In this document: positions 33,601 to 56,222 of the stretch, one piece after another | Position numbering within the stretch: position 1 is the stretch's first letter | How the letters are laid out: every line of letters starts with the position of its first letter | Source: Mesostigma viride | Taxonomy: Eukaryota > Streptophyta > Mesostigmatophyceae > Mesostigmatales > Mesostigmataceae | Assembly: GCA_009746045.1 (NCBI GenBank) | Contig: RPFO01000115.1 | Coordinates: 1,475,234-1,535,233 of the forward strand | Reading direction: 5' to 3' | DNA: 60,000 bases | Notes under the pieces: model-generated | Database searches by the model: none | Seen by the model: only the letters and a program-made list of their open reading frames with translations | Told to the model about the DNA's origin: nothing | Translations under genes and position numbers: made by a program

Positions 33601-36600
33601 CGTGGACGTGAGAAAGGCCGCGCTTTTGGACAGTTTGTGCAAGTCCGCCTGGGAGATGGCTCCACTCGAGAAGAAGCCACCGTTGCCGCCAGCCATTTGC
33701 GGCTTTCTCGTGCTGGACGGGAACCACTTTACCACACTCATCAAATCGGTGAAATTCGAACTGGTCACCGACAATATGACGGTGGACCAAAGATCTGTGT
33801 GGTACCAGGCAATGCTGAATGGTTTCATGAAGGCGGAAAAGCTCAGGGTCGTTGCGCGGGGAGGGAAGGAGCAGGAGGTCACGAAGACCGTGGCCGCGGC
33901 GAAGCTGGAGGAGTGGGCAACTGATTGGACGAATTTCGGGGGGGTGGACGTGCAGATGCTCAAGGGTGAGACCATCCTGCCGACCTGGTGGCAGATCCGT
34001 GAACAGAAGGTAAGCCAGGTTGCGACCGCCGGCGTTTCTATAAGTGGTTTTCTTGTGTTAATTTCAGTATGCCATTAGTTCGGTCAAGATGCGACCGCCG
34101 GCGTTTCTATAAGGGGTTTTCATGTTCCACCTTAGCATGCCATATTTTGGTCAAGATGCGACCGCCGGCGTTTCTGTCAGTCGTATTCTTGTTCTCAGTT
34201 GAGTTGTGCTTATTTGGGAGGACTGTCGATGTGTCTCTGCGCGTTGTTGCCCTACGGGGATGCAGGTTACCGAACAAGTCGGCAAGATGATCGAAGTTGT
34301 CAGGCAGCTCGGGAACGCCATGAACGCCGAGGACACAGCCCAAGCCAAGGCAACGTGGGGCTCAGCGCTGGGGGATGTGCACCGGGCCTACCAGGCATAT
34401 GGACCCGTCAAGAGAGGGAAGGGCGTGTCTCTCCCAACTCCTCTGTACGGCAAGATCTGGGCGATTGTGAAGCCCTTTTGGCAGAAAGGAGAGCAAGCCA
34501 AGGCCGAAGGGGACGGCGCAGGCGACAAGGCAGGAGGGGCTGAAGAGACGGACAAGTGGGGGCCGGACCAGAAGAACTTCATGCAGCGCTGGCTGTTCTG
34601 GTGTGAGGACCCTTTGAAGCCCGCTGTCGACGGCAAGCCGGCGATCGCACAGGATATCGCGGCTCGGCAAGACTTCCTTGACACGCGCCCTAAAGACAAG
34701 GCGCACGAACTGTCCATTTTCACCGCGCATCGGGAACTTGCGAGTTTCCAGTACTTCGACAGCCTGATCCAAGCGCCGATCATGTCCTGTGAGGCCCCTC
34801 CCAGCAACCTGATAAAAATAATGGAAGTCGCCAAGAATTTGATAGAGGCGGCAAAGCAATTCGCCCACATCAAGTTCCTGGAGAACCCCGACCTGATTGG
34901 CTCCTTGCAGACAACTAACGGGACTTTCGACCCCGTATTGGTGAGGGAGCACGTGTTTGGCGTGAAGCTGAAGGGCACCTTCGCCACGGACCTCGACAAG
35001 TTCATCGCCGACTGCCGCCTGACCAGAGACTTTTGGCGGGTGGTCGTCACGGCCACGAGGGCGATCATTCTCACGCTGAGGGACCTTCCGCCGGCTAAAA
35101 GGAAAGTGGTCGACCAGAAGGACTGGAAGTTCCCGAGAGGGCTGCTCGCTTCCCACCCCCGTCATTTGTATGACGATTTGGGGGTGAAGACCAAACATCT
35201 GCTGGGTGTGCCACAGGAGGCGGCGGCGGAGGTCGAGAAGGAGGTCGAGGAGGCGGCGGAGGAGGGGACTACCAAGGCCAAGAAGGGGTGGCGGGACAGG
35301 TTGGAAGGCTACAGCGATTGGAAGGGGGTGAGGATGGGATCCGACTGGATCGCATACAGGACAATGATATGGAAGGAAACGAAAAAAGAAAGGATCTGGT
35401 GGTGACGAAGGTGGTGGACGAGTTGTACACGGGGTCTGACAAAATTCCTCGGTCGCTGAAGGACCAGGCGTTTGCTGTGCTGGACCTGGCAGCTGACAGC
35501 AACGAGAAGTGGAGGAACCTGCGCAAGTGGGACCAGACTGCATTCCGGAGGACAGCCACATGCCCAAACCCTCCTCGCATTTCAGCCCGGTCGTGTGGGA
35601 TGTGGTTGACAACATGACCAACGCCCTTTTTAGGGGACCCTGCAGAGTTCTGCTGGTGTTCGGGGAGACCGCCCATATCCGCCGGTGGAAGCGCCTGGTC
35701 CGCCTTATCAAATATCGGCTTCGTAAAATGGGTGGACAGACCTCGCCTACTTTGCCGACGACGATTCTTCGTCTGATGAGGATGATGATTCGGAGAAGGG
35801 GGAAGAGGGGAGGAGGAAAGGGGGAGGCGGATGAGGATGAGGATGAGGAGAGGAGGACGAGGAGGACGAGAGGACGAGGAGGACGAGGAGGACGAGGAGG
35901 ACGAGGAGGACGAGGAGGACGAGGAGGACGAGGAGGAGGATATTGCTGAGGGGCACCCGCCCGGGGTGGGTGGGGGCAGGCGGAGGGGGAGAAAGGGGAT
36001 GGGGATGGGGAGAAGGGAGGAGGGGGAGGGGGGAGAGGGACGGGGGAGGAGATGGAAGGGGAGGGAAAAAGCGCAGTCGGGGTGATGGAGGCTCGCGTGA
36101 TGAGACAATGGGGGGGATGAAGACAAAAGGGGGGAGGTAAGCGCCAGCGTGCTGGTGAAGGAGACTCGAGGCCTGTCGTTGGAAACGCCGGCGGGCGTAT
36201 CTGTGATGAGGGGGATCGCCAGCAGGAAGGAGGCTCGCGGCCTGTTACTGGAAACGCCGGCGGGCGTATCTGTGATGAGGAGGGGGATCGCCAGCAGGAA
36301 GGAGGCTCGCAGCCTGTTACTGGTAACGCCGGCGGGCGTATCTGTGATGAGGATGGGGATCGCCAGCAGGAAGCAGGCTCGCGGCCTGTTACTGGTAGCG
36401 CCGGCGGGCGTTCCCGATTTACGGGAGGCGGTCGTGTCCGACAGATGGGAATGAGGCCTCGTCAGGATTCATGGGGACCCCCGGTTGAGGGGACCCCCGC
36501 CCTCGCCTCGGTTTCTTTGGGTCTGGGTGACGATCCCGTACCGTCGTCAGGAAGGACGGTTGTGATGACTTTGCCCCCCGCTCGACGGGGATGGAGCAAT

Positions 36601-36905
36601 GCCCGGACACGATACTGCTGAATGAGGATGACGATCCGGACCCGTCGGCTGACACGGATTTTGTTGCGAGCACCCCACTGCAGAAGAGGGTATTGGAGGC
36701 TCGTAACGTGGAGGGTCCGCCGACAGTCTCAGGTGGAGGGCCGGCGTTTGCCGGATTGATGCGCCCGACTGAGGTGGTCGATGTTGAGGTGCCGCCAGGG
36801 ACATCGACCGCACCGTTGACCGCATTGACGGATATCTTCGATCGACCAAGGATGCCCTTCCACGCTCCAACGGTACATTCGGCCGGTAAATTTCATTTTC
36901 AATAA
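30696..36905 (+). CDS. Large multi-exon protein of unknown function
   Basis: Begins at ATG 30696 after TTGCAG. Splice sites and phase support exons 30696-31367, 31489-31545, 31673-31753, 31878-32384, 32827-34009 and 34266 to about 36905. The five introns have GTAAGT-, GTACAT- or GTAAGC-type donors and CAG acceptors, and all internal junctions are phase 0. Single-base shifts interrupt the frame near 30860, 30930, 32925, 33460 (in a G run), 35380, 35540 and about 35720, probably errors. The product would exceed 1500 residues. Visible parts: a CX2C pair near the start (WCQLC), Lys/Glu-rich helices, a 400-residue region at 34266-35400 with mixed hydrophobic and charged segments, a Glu/Asp repeat (35840-35940), a Gly/Arg-rich basic stretch, and four 23-24 residue repeats (GGRICDE ... 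DRQQEGGS) at 36160-36420. I recognise no enzyme or structural family. Confidence 0.6.
31812..31825 (+). repeat. Intronic stem-loop unit
   Basis: ACGAC-GGCC-GGCGT followed by TTCT, in the 124 bp intron between exons 3 and 4 of the large gene. Four of five stem pairs form (A-G at the fourth). Confidence 0.6.
32369..32826 (+). repeat. 151 bp tandem triplication spanning a 5' splice site
   Basis: Three units starting at about 32369, 32521 and 32673. Each begins with the last exon bases (GTTGAGGGGAATGAG), a donor (GTAAGT in units 1 and 3, mutated to CCAAGT in unit 2), TACCTCTGTTGTGAGGGGGG, a stem-loop (32445, 32596, 32748) and a T-rich end. Only the third unit leads to the acceptor ACGCAG at 32826. 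The intron thus grew by duplication of its own 5' end plus body. Confidence 0.85.
34022..34171 (+). repeat. Three stem-loop units in an intron
   Basis: GCGAC-CGCC-GGCGT-TTCT at 34022, 34091 and 34158 (69 and 67 bp apart), within the 256 bp intron 34010-34265. The flanks GGTTTTC...GTCAAGAT are partly shared between units, so the unit of duplication is about 68 bp. Confidence 0.75.
36160..36420 (+). repeat. In-frame 69-72 bp repeats that embed the stem-loop
   Basis: Four units with cores at 36185, 36254, 36326 and 36398. Spacings of 69, 72 and 72 are all multiples of three, and the length differences are whole codons (GAG or GAT after GATGAG), so the array behaves as coding. In one frame it gives repeated GNAGGRICDE and DRQQEGGSRPVT. 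The DNA core ACGCC-GGCG-GGCGT-ATCT is the same stem-loop design as in the spacers, with a perfect stem. Confidence 0.75.
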
Positions 36906-36998
36906 ACGAGTTTAATAAGTACCTTAATATATTTCTACATAAGTTTTTTTGCATCAGTCCATGGCTTCATTGATTTCTCACACGACCCTTCCGTATGC

Positions 36999-37721
36999 AT
37001 GTTAATTGGCATCTGCTTACGTGCAGGGAAAGGCGAAGAAGAAACTCCAGTTCGGTTTCCCCGTGGATCCGCGTCTGGGACTGTGTCCGGAGAGGCCGGC
37101 CGTGTTGTTGGCCAGGCCGCGGTCGGCGAACCAGTTGCACAACCGGGGGCGGGAGGGGACGAGCTCCCACCCAACGCACCAACCCACGCACCAGCCTTAC
37201 CGTGCGGTCAGCCAGAAAAAACGTACGAAGAGTTGATGGCAGAGGCGGCGGCTGCGCAGGGGCAGAAGGCAAAACGTCGGGGAGGGGGCAGGCGAGGGGC
37301 GGGGCAGGAGACGGAGGGTGCCGACGAACCTGCACAGCCGCAGAAGGGTGGTGGTCAGGGCAGAGATGCGACGGCCGAAAACCGAATCAGGGACGTTCGG
37401 CCGGACGTCCGGATGCGCTTTATGGATGGCGCGAAACTGAGTCGCGGAGGTTGGAGTTCGAAATGGGTAGACGACGTGTGCATAAACTGGCAGCACAAGT
37501 ACCCCAAGAAGGAAGATTTTCTGCTCTTTGGCACCCTCCTGGGCAAAGAGAGGGAGAAGGTGGTGATCAGATGGTTTGATGAAGGGCACGACCTCGGTTG
37601 GAGTAATGAGTGCGAGGAAAAGTTTCGTTTTCCTCTGAAGTTCGCTAGAGAACATGTTACTCTCCTGAAGGAAGGCGCCAGCTGGGACAACATTCCTTCA
37701 TATCGACCTGGCAAGCGATGA
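36999..37721 (+). CDS. Last open frame of the cassette, function unknown
   Basis: A 240-codon frame ending at TGA 37721. Either it is a separate gene starting at ATG 36999, or it is the last exon of the large gene entered at the acceptor GTGCAG (37026), with a donor at about 36873 (GTACAT). The first half is Gly/Ala/Gln-rich and low complexity. The second half is well-formed: FMDGAKLSRGGWSSKWVDDV, NWQHKYPKKEDFLLFGTLLG, REKVVIRWFDEGHDLGWS. No known domain recognised. An AATAAA at 36901 argues for a gene boundary; the good splice acceptor argues for an exon. Confidence 0.55.
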   Translation: MLIGICLRAGKGEEETPVRFPRGSASGTVSGEAGRVVGQAAVGEPVAQPGAGGDELPPNAPTHAPALPCGQPEKTYEELMAEAAAAQGQKAKRRGGGRRGAGQETEGADEPAQPQKGGGQGRDATAENRIRDVRPDVRMRFMDGAKLSRGGWSSKWVDDVCINWQHKYPKKEDFLLFGTLLGKEREKVVIRWFDEGHDLGWSNECEEKFRFPLKFAREHVTLLKEGASWDNIPSYRPGKR

Positions 37722-37969
37722 TGGGCGAGGACTTTGCACGAAATCGCGTTTTGCACGTAATTGCCCACCGCAACGTGGAGAAATGCAGATGTACATAGTA
37801 GTTGGTTCAGTGACCGTGACTTTGGGCAGTTTAGTAGTTGGGGTGACGTGTCCAATGTATATATGGTGGGGCGCGTCCAAGGGGGTCCACGCTGATTGAG
37901 CACTTGCATGTGTTCTTTCAACATATTCGGACATGTATGAAATGAATAAATTGTTTGGACGATTGCAAA

Positions 37970-38207
37970 TTGATTGATTGAAGAATGAGATACCATTAAT
38001 AATTGAAAAATGTAAAACCTCATTGTGAATTTGTACATACTTCAAACTTTCACATGCATGCCCCAAATTGTGCATTTGTGCAGGTTTTAATTATGAGAAG
38101 TAGCATTTCTCTACAAATATTGAGAAATTTAGGGGCACTTGGGGTTGTTGGCCATGTTCATTCATGATAAAATGGACTTTTTATGCTGTAACATCATATT
38201 CCACTAG
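37970..38207 (+). repeat. Dispersed repeat, copy 2
   Basis: Partner of 6997-7217, same strand. It begins about 250 bp after the last cassette frame. See copy 1 for the shared blocks. Confidence 0.75.
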
Positions 38208-38880
38208 TCCAAAACGCTGCTTTCATGACGTCAAAAGTACCAGCAATGGCCCTAGGTTGGAGCAGTAGATGTTGGGGACGCCCCTTGGATGTTTGGAAAC
38301 ATGGCATGGATAACGTAATGACTGACTAGCTAGACCTTAATTTCAGTGGTTTTCCATTTGCGGGTCATTTCCTCGTAAATGGTGGGAGAGCGATCGCAGC
38401 AATGGTGCTCACCACTAGACAGTCCCGGCCATGCAGTTAGGCTCGAAACACACGCCCTGATCACGCAAGCTCAGTGTTTCCGGCCCCACCGTCTAGGTCA
38501 TCTACTCACTCTACACGTAAGCCATGCAGCCTTAATTTCAATGCACAAGGCTACACATTTCCATTGAATTGTAGCATAACTCCGTTGGGAGTATATGTAG
38601 CACATAGCCCTTGAGAGGGGGCATATGGCCTATCATACATCCTAAGCTACTTCCTGCAAGGGTGGGGATGTAAACAACACTTGCTCGAGGTGCACCAAGG
38701 CACCTGCACCCTCATGATGTACACACATTTCCATCTCCATTCATATTAATCATCCTGAACGACTCCATTCATATTAATCATCCTGAACGACTCGAAAACG
38801 CGGACAAGATAACGGCAGGCTAGTGAGCTACCATGGTCCGGATTCACCCGATTTAGAACTATCCTGCTGCTGAATTGTCT
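38208..38880. other. Unassigned spacer
   Basis: About 670 bp in which I see no supported gene or RNA. A 27 bp direct duplication (CATTCATATTAATCATCCTG and flank) occurs at about 38740-38792. Confidence 0.5.
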
Positions 38881-40297
38881 CCTTGATGATAGCAGCACGG
38901 TACATCCAGCAGCAGCAGCAACCGCAGCAGCAGCAACAACCACAGCCGCGACCACAGTTGCCGCCGCGGTATCCTGAGCAGACCGGGCACGAGAATGAAG
39001 ATCCGGTTTATCGAGGCCCTCAGTCCCGAGCTGCAGGATGAGGTACTGAAGCACTACGCGGAGGTCCCCTGGGAAGAGTTGGATATCCTGAATATTCAGA
39101 GGTATCTCTTGCAGGTCGGGCCGACGTCGTTGCTGGTGGGCGCGCACCCTCGGTGCGCCGGTTCATCAGGTCGGGTCCCCCGCGGCGGGTGAATAAGCTG
39201 TATTCCACGGAGCACGACGGTGAGGAGGACGATGACTCCCTAGATGACCTCAAGGACGGGTACGCTGACCATGGCCTCAACGCCATAGACGCGAGTAAAG
39301 CCCGTTGCTTCATGTGCAATGAGGTGGGTCACCTCAAGCGCGACTGCCCCAAACTCCGTAGCAGGCACGCTTGACGCAGCACGGGGGATACCGAGCCCAG
39401 GTTTTCGGGTCCGGCGTTCGGCAGTCGCCCGGACTCCTCCGGCCTTAAGGGACAAGCCCCGCAACGCGGGCGAGAGGGCGGCTCGCTTGCAGCATTCCCC
39501 GGCGGCAGTTCCCGACTCACCACCAGCAGCCGCGGCCGCCAGCGATGAGTTCTACCAAGGGTGTGCTGCACGCTGTCAACGAGATCGAGGCTCGCCGACA
39601 AGCCTCCTCTTCCGGACAGCGTGTGACCTTTGAGTCACAGCAGTGGCCGGTTACGAGTATGATGATGAGGAGGAGGAGGCTGATGAGGAGGAGGGGGGGA
39701 AGAGGGCGGGCGGTCGGGCGAGGCGGCCTCCCGTCCCACTGCTCCTCGGGAGTAGTAGCCTTACCCGTGGGGATAGGCCCGGGGTAGATAGTAGGGTAGA
39801 TCTAGACCGGCCAGTTAGTCACACCGATGCGGAGTCGGACAGAATAGACCTGTAGACGTCAATCACGTCGCCTCCGGATCAGACACGGCCACCCAACCGG
39901 CACGTGTGTCCCACGGTGGTCCGAGACACTTGTTTCTCTTCAGGGGGGGTTTACTCGTTCCTCCCACCGTCCTTGACCCGTATTTGAAAGAGAAAACGGT
40001 CATGGATGTGAAGTTTTTGGTCGACACAGGCGCTTCCATGTCCTTCATCAACTCGAGGCACTGGTGCGCCGGCTGGGCCTGACGCCCCGCCCCCAGTACC
40101 ACACTGCCGTGCATGTGACCTACTCGGATGGTCGCCAACACCAATCGCCAGGTCTGGCGGATATCAAAGGTGTGCTGCAAGGCACCCCGGTCGACTTGGC
40201 GGCGACCATCGCACCGCTGGGCGCAGCGGACATCATCATTGGGCTCGACTGGTTGGACGCGCATGATGTGGACACTGGGCACAGGTGCCATAACTAA
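38878..40297 (+). pseudogene. Ty3/gypsy gag-protease remnant
   Basis: A CAG-rich (Gln) segment at about 38905-38950 is followed by Gag-like sequence (IEALSPELQDEVLKHY). In another frame comes an acidic region ending in a CX2CX4HX4C zinc knuckle (CFMCNEVGHLKRDC, about 39307-39350). About 650 bp later a retropepsin begins with VKFLVDTGAS (about 40009-40038) and, after a further frame change near 40060, ends with the expected IIIGLDWLDAHD. The order is normal for gypsy elements. Several frameshifts and stops, and the absence of any RT, RNase H or integrase after 40300, show a dead fragment. No LTR was identified around it. Confidence 0.8.
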
Positions 40298-40684
40298 ATA
40301 AAGCTAGGCATCATTTATTATTAGCGCCGCGGTATCTCATCCCAGTTCAAGCATAGTTCGAACACAAGCTAGCAGCTACACTAGCCTAGTTTTCGCGTTT
40401 TTGTTGTATGCATGTCTTAATTCCTACAGATAGCCACGCGGCTCCCGCGGCCTTCGCGTCTTTCCTAGCTCAGACAACTAGGTACCTAGTCCTTCCACGG
40501 CATTAGATCGCCATGTGTCCAGGAATAGTTGTCTCACTTAATATGCACGTATCCACGGTCATCAGCTTTTATTTTACTATGGACATTTGCTGTCATGCTA
40601 CATCACCGATGTAGCAGCTATTCTGATCAGACACTCCGCAAAGGTGAAAACCTTTGCGTTCAGTGCCAGGCCGCGGAAAACGCG

Positions 40685-40795
40685 GAAAACGCGATCTGCA
40701 AATGAATCCGACCGGAATCGAACTGGGGACCTCTCGCACCAATTTTGCTGACTATAGGACGGACGTCTCCGGATACCATGGCATCGCCAACTTAC
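40685..40795 (-). other. tRNA-like sequence, probably not a functional gene
   Basis: On the minus strand GGTCCCCAGTTCGATTCC resembles a tRNA T-arm with B box. GTATCCG upstream can pair with CGGATTC downstream in six of seven positions, like an acceptor stem. D- and anticodon arms are not convincing. It may be a tRNA-derived repeat or pseudogene. Confidence 0.3.
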
Positions 40796-40926
40796 ACCTA
40801 CAGTCATCCGCAAAAGTTCTCCTGTCCGGGGAGTGATGCAAGCCTTTCGGATTTGGTACTAGATAAATCACTCGAGATCTGTGTGTAGGAGTACTACACA
40901 CGTGCAGCTATATTTGGTTGTCTTGA

Positions 40927-41054
40927 TATTTGGTTGTCTCCTTGATATTTCAATCAGCATAGGGCACATAAAAGGCAGACTATTCCATTCTGTGAGCTCG
41001 ATCCGCGAACTTTCCTTCTAGGTCTAACTTTTACAGGTATCAAGGAGACAACCA
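40927..41054. repeat. Short inverted repeat
   Basis: TGGTTGTCTCCTTGATA at about 40930-40946 is the exact reverse complement of TATCAAGGAGACAACCA at about 41038-41054, enclosing about 90 bp. It could fold as a hairpin or be a remnant of a small transposable element. No other support. Confidence 0.55.
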
Positions 41055-41859
41055 GCAATGGTAGTCATGTGGCCGGCCAATTGTTGTAGGGAGGTTATGG
41101 AGCACAGCATGCAGAGCTTTTTTCGATCTGTCCTGTTCTGGCCCACTCATAATATGAGCACTCAAAGTTGTCTCAGTAATGTCTACTGGATGCAGCAATC
41201 GCGGCGCCCGCCCAGCCGGTCCTCCATGCTCTTGATCGCGAGGTGCAATCTCTGTGCCCGCAAATGCAGAGAGGAGTTTGCATTTTGCATGAACAAGAAC
41301 CGAATCAAATGTCCACGCAAGGATACCTCCACGTCCCCACTCATGCACACAGGCTATGCAGGCACCCACTCTCTTTGATTATATATCCACTGAAAGATGC
41401 AAACATGCATTACTGTTCACCCATCTTCCCTCGCCCACAAACCCCATATCATGTCTGCTGGGCAACATGCATTTAAGATACAACATGGACACAGATGTCA
41501 TAAATTACTGGCTGCAACCCCAAAACACCCATATCAGAAGTGAGTGATGTCTGTCAAGGCCAGCACGTGGTAGTACATCCTTTCTGGTGGTTGCCAGCAT
41601 GTGCAAAGAAGCCATGACATGTGTGCCCGCTAAGGACAAGAGGTGCAATGACTGCTATGGTGGTTGCAGCCATAGGAAAGGGCTCTGCAGCACTTCGTGT
41701 GACGTAATTCAGCACCCAGCGCCAAGGCAGTAATCCGCCCACACGGAACAGGAACTCCAAGTAAGCCTTTTTGGTGGCCCCAAATCTGGCCGTCATTCAA
41801 ACACCTGCTCACCCCTGCTGCCCAACGTTTAGGTGGTAGTTTGTTGGTACCCGGCCCAA
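41055..41859. other. Unassigned spacer
   Basis: Sequence downstream of the LONRF-like gene, beyond the decamer array. Open frames of about 80-110 codons occur on both strands, but none shows a domain, and none is needed as an extra exon because the LONRF frame already stops at 43870. Confidence 0.45.
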
Positions 41860-41861
41860 TC

Positions 41862-43822
41862 TTCCCCTCTCTTCCCCTCTCTTCCCCTCTCTTCCCCTCT
41901 CTTCCCCTCTCTTCCCCTCTCTTCCCCTCTCTTCCCCTCTCTTCCCCTCTCTTCCCCTCTCTTCCCCTCTCTTCCCCTCTCTTCCCCTCTCTTCCCCTCT
42001 CTTCCCCTCTCTTCCCCTCTCTTCCCTCTCTTCCCCTCTCTTCCCCTCTCTTCCCCTCTCTTCCCCTCTCTTCCCCTCTCTTCCCCTCTCTTCCCCTCTC
42101 TTCCCCTCTCTTCCCCTCTCTTCCCCTCTCTTCCCCTCTCTTCCCCTCTCTTCCCCTCTCTTCCCCTTTCTTCCCCTCTCTTCCCCTCTCTTCCCCTCTC
42201 TTCCCCTCTCTTCCCCTCTCTTCCCCTCTCTTCCCCTCTCTTCCCCTCTCTTCCCCTCTCTTCCCCTCTCTTCCCCTCTCTTCCCTCTCTTCCCCTCTCT
42301 TGCCCCCTTTCCCCTCTCTTCCCCTCTCTTCCCCTCTCTTCCCCCCTTTCCCCTCTCTTCCCCTCTTCCCCTCTCTTCCCCTCTTCCCCTCTCTTCCCCT
42401 CTCTTCCCCTCTCTTCCCCTCTCTTCCCCTCTCTTCCCCTCTCTTCCCCTCTCTTCCCCTCTCTTCCCCTCTCTTCCCCTCTCTTCCCCTCTCTTACCCT
42501 CTCTTACCCTCTCTTCCCCTCTCTTCCCCTCTCTTCCCCAATCTTCCCCAATCTTCCCCTCTCTTCCCCTCTCTTCCCCTCTCTTCCCCTCTCTTCCCCT
42601 CTCTTCCCCCCTTTCCCCCTCTCTTCCCTCTCTTCCCCTCTCTTCCCCCCTTTCCCCCTCTCTTCCCCTCTTCCCCTCTCTTCCCCTCTTCCCTCTCTTC
42701 CCCTCTTCCCCTCTCTTCCCCTCTCTTCCCCTCTCTTCCCCTCTCTTCCCCTCTCTTCCCCTCTCTTCCCCTCTCTTCCCCTCTCTTCCCTCTCTTCCCC
42801 TCTCTTCCCCTCTCTTCCCCTCTCTTCCCCTCTCTTCCCCTCTCTTCCCCTCTCTTCCCCTCTCTTCCCCTCTCTTCCCCCCCTTTCCCCCTCTCTTCCC
42901 CTCTTCCCCTCTCTTCCCCTCTCTTCCCCTCTCTTCCCCTCTCTTCCCCTCTCTTACCCTCTCTTCCCCTCTCTTCCCCTCTCTTCCCCTCTCTTCCCCT
43001 CTCTTCCCCTCTCTTCCCCTCTCTTCCCCTCTCTTCCCCTCTCTTCCCCTCTCTTCCCCTCTCTTCCCCTCTCTTCCCCTCTCTTCCCTCTCTTCCCTCT
43101 CTTCCCTCTCTTCCCCTCTCTTCCCCTCTCTTCCCCTCTCTTCCCCTCTCTTCCCCTCTCTTCCCCTCTCTTCCCCTCTCTTCCCCTCTCTTCCCCTCTC
43201 TTCCCCTCTCTTCCCCTCTCTTCCCCTCTCTTCCCCTCTCTTCCCCTCTCTTCCCCTCTCTTCCCCTCTCTTCCCCTCTCTTCCCCTCTCTTCCCCTCTC
43301 TTCCCCTCTCTTCCCCTCTCTTCCCCTCTCTTCCCCTCTCTTCCCCTCTCTTCCCCTCTCTTCCCCTCTCTTCCCCTCTCTTCCCCTCTCTTCCCCTCTC
43401 TTCCCCTCTCTTCCCCTCTCTTCCTCTCTCTTCCCCTCTCTTCCCCTCTCTTCCCTCTCTTCCCCTCTCTTCCCCCCTTTCCCCCTCTCTTCCCCTCTCT
43501 TCCCCTCTCTTCCCCCCTTTCCCCCTCTCTTCCCCTCTTCCCCTCTCTTCCCCTCTTCCCCTCTCTTCCCCTCTTCCCCTCTCTTCCCCTCTCTTCCCCT
43601 CTCTTCCCCTCTCTTCCCCTCTCTTCCCCTCTCTTCCCCTCTCTTCCCCTCTCTTCCCCTCTCTTCCCCTCTCTTCCCCTCTCTTCCCCTCTCTTCCCCT
43701 CTCTTCCCCTCTCTTCCCCTCTCTTCCCCTCTCTTCCCCTCTCTTCCCCTCTCTTTCCCCTCTCTTTCCCCCTCTCTTTCCCCCTCTCTTCCCTTCCCTT
43801 CCCCTCTCTTCCCCTGTAGTTC
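41862..43822 (+). repeat. Decamer array (CTCTTCCCCT)n
   Basis: Nearly 2 kb of a 10 bp pyrimidine unit with occasional 8-9 bp units (CTCTTCCC), CCCCCCTTTCC variants and a few substitutions (CTCTTACCCT, CCCAATCTTC). Variant units recur in blocks, indicating multi-unit duplications. It lies about 50 bp beyond the stop codon of the minus-strand gene at 43870-56222, so it may be transcribed as GA-rich RNA in that gene's 3' region. Frames of 680-690 codons here are artefacts. Confidence 0.95.
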
Positions 43823-43869
43823 CCTCTCTTCTTGCCTCCATTGCCCATGTCGGTTTTACAAAGCCCCCG

Positions 43870-56222
<12,353 letters not shown>

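Noticed and set aside
41554-41796. Final LONRF exon beyond the decamer array
   Set aside because: The exon at 43870-43950 already reads to an in-frame stop; continuing candidates add only two or three residues.
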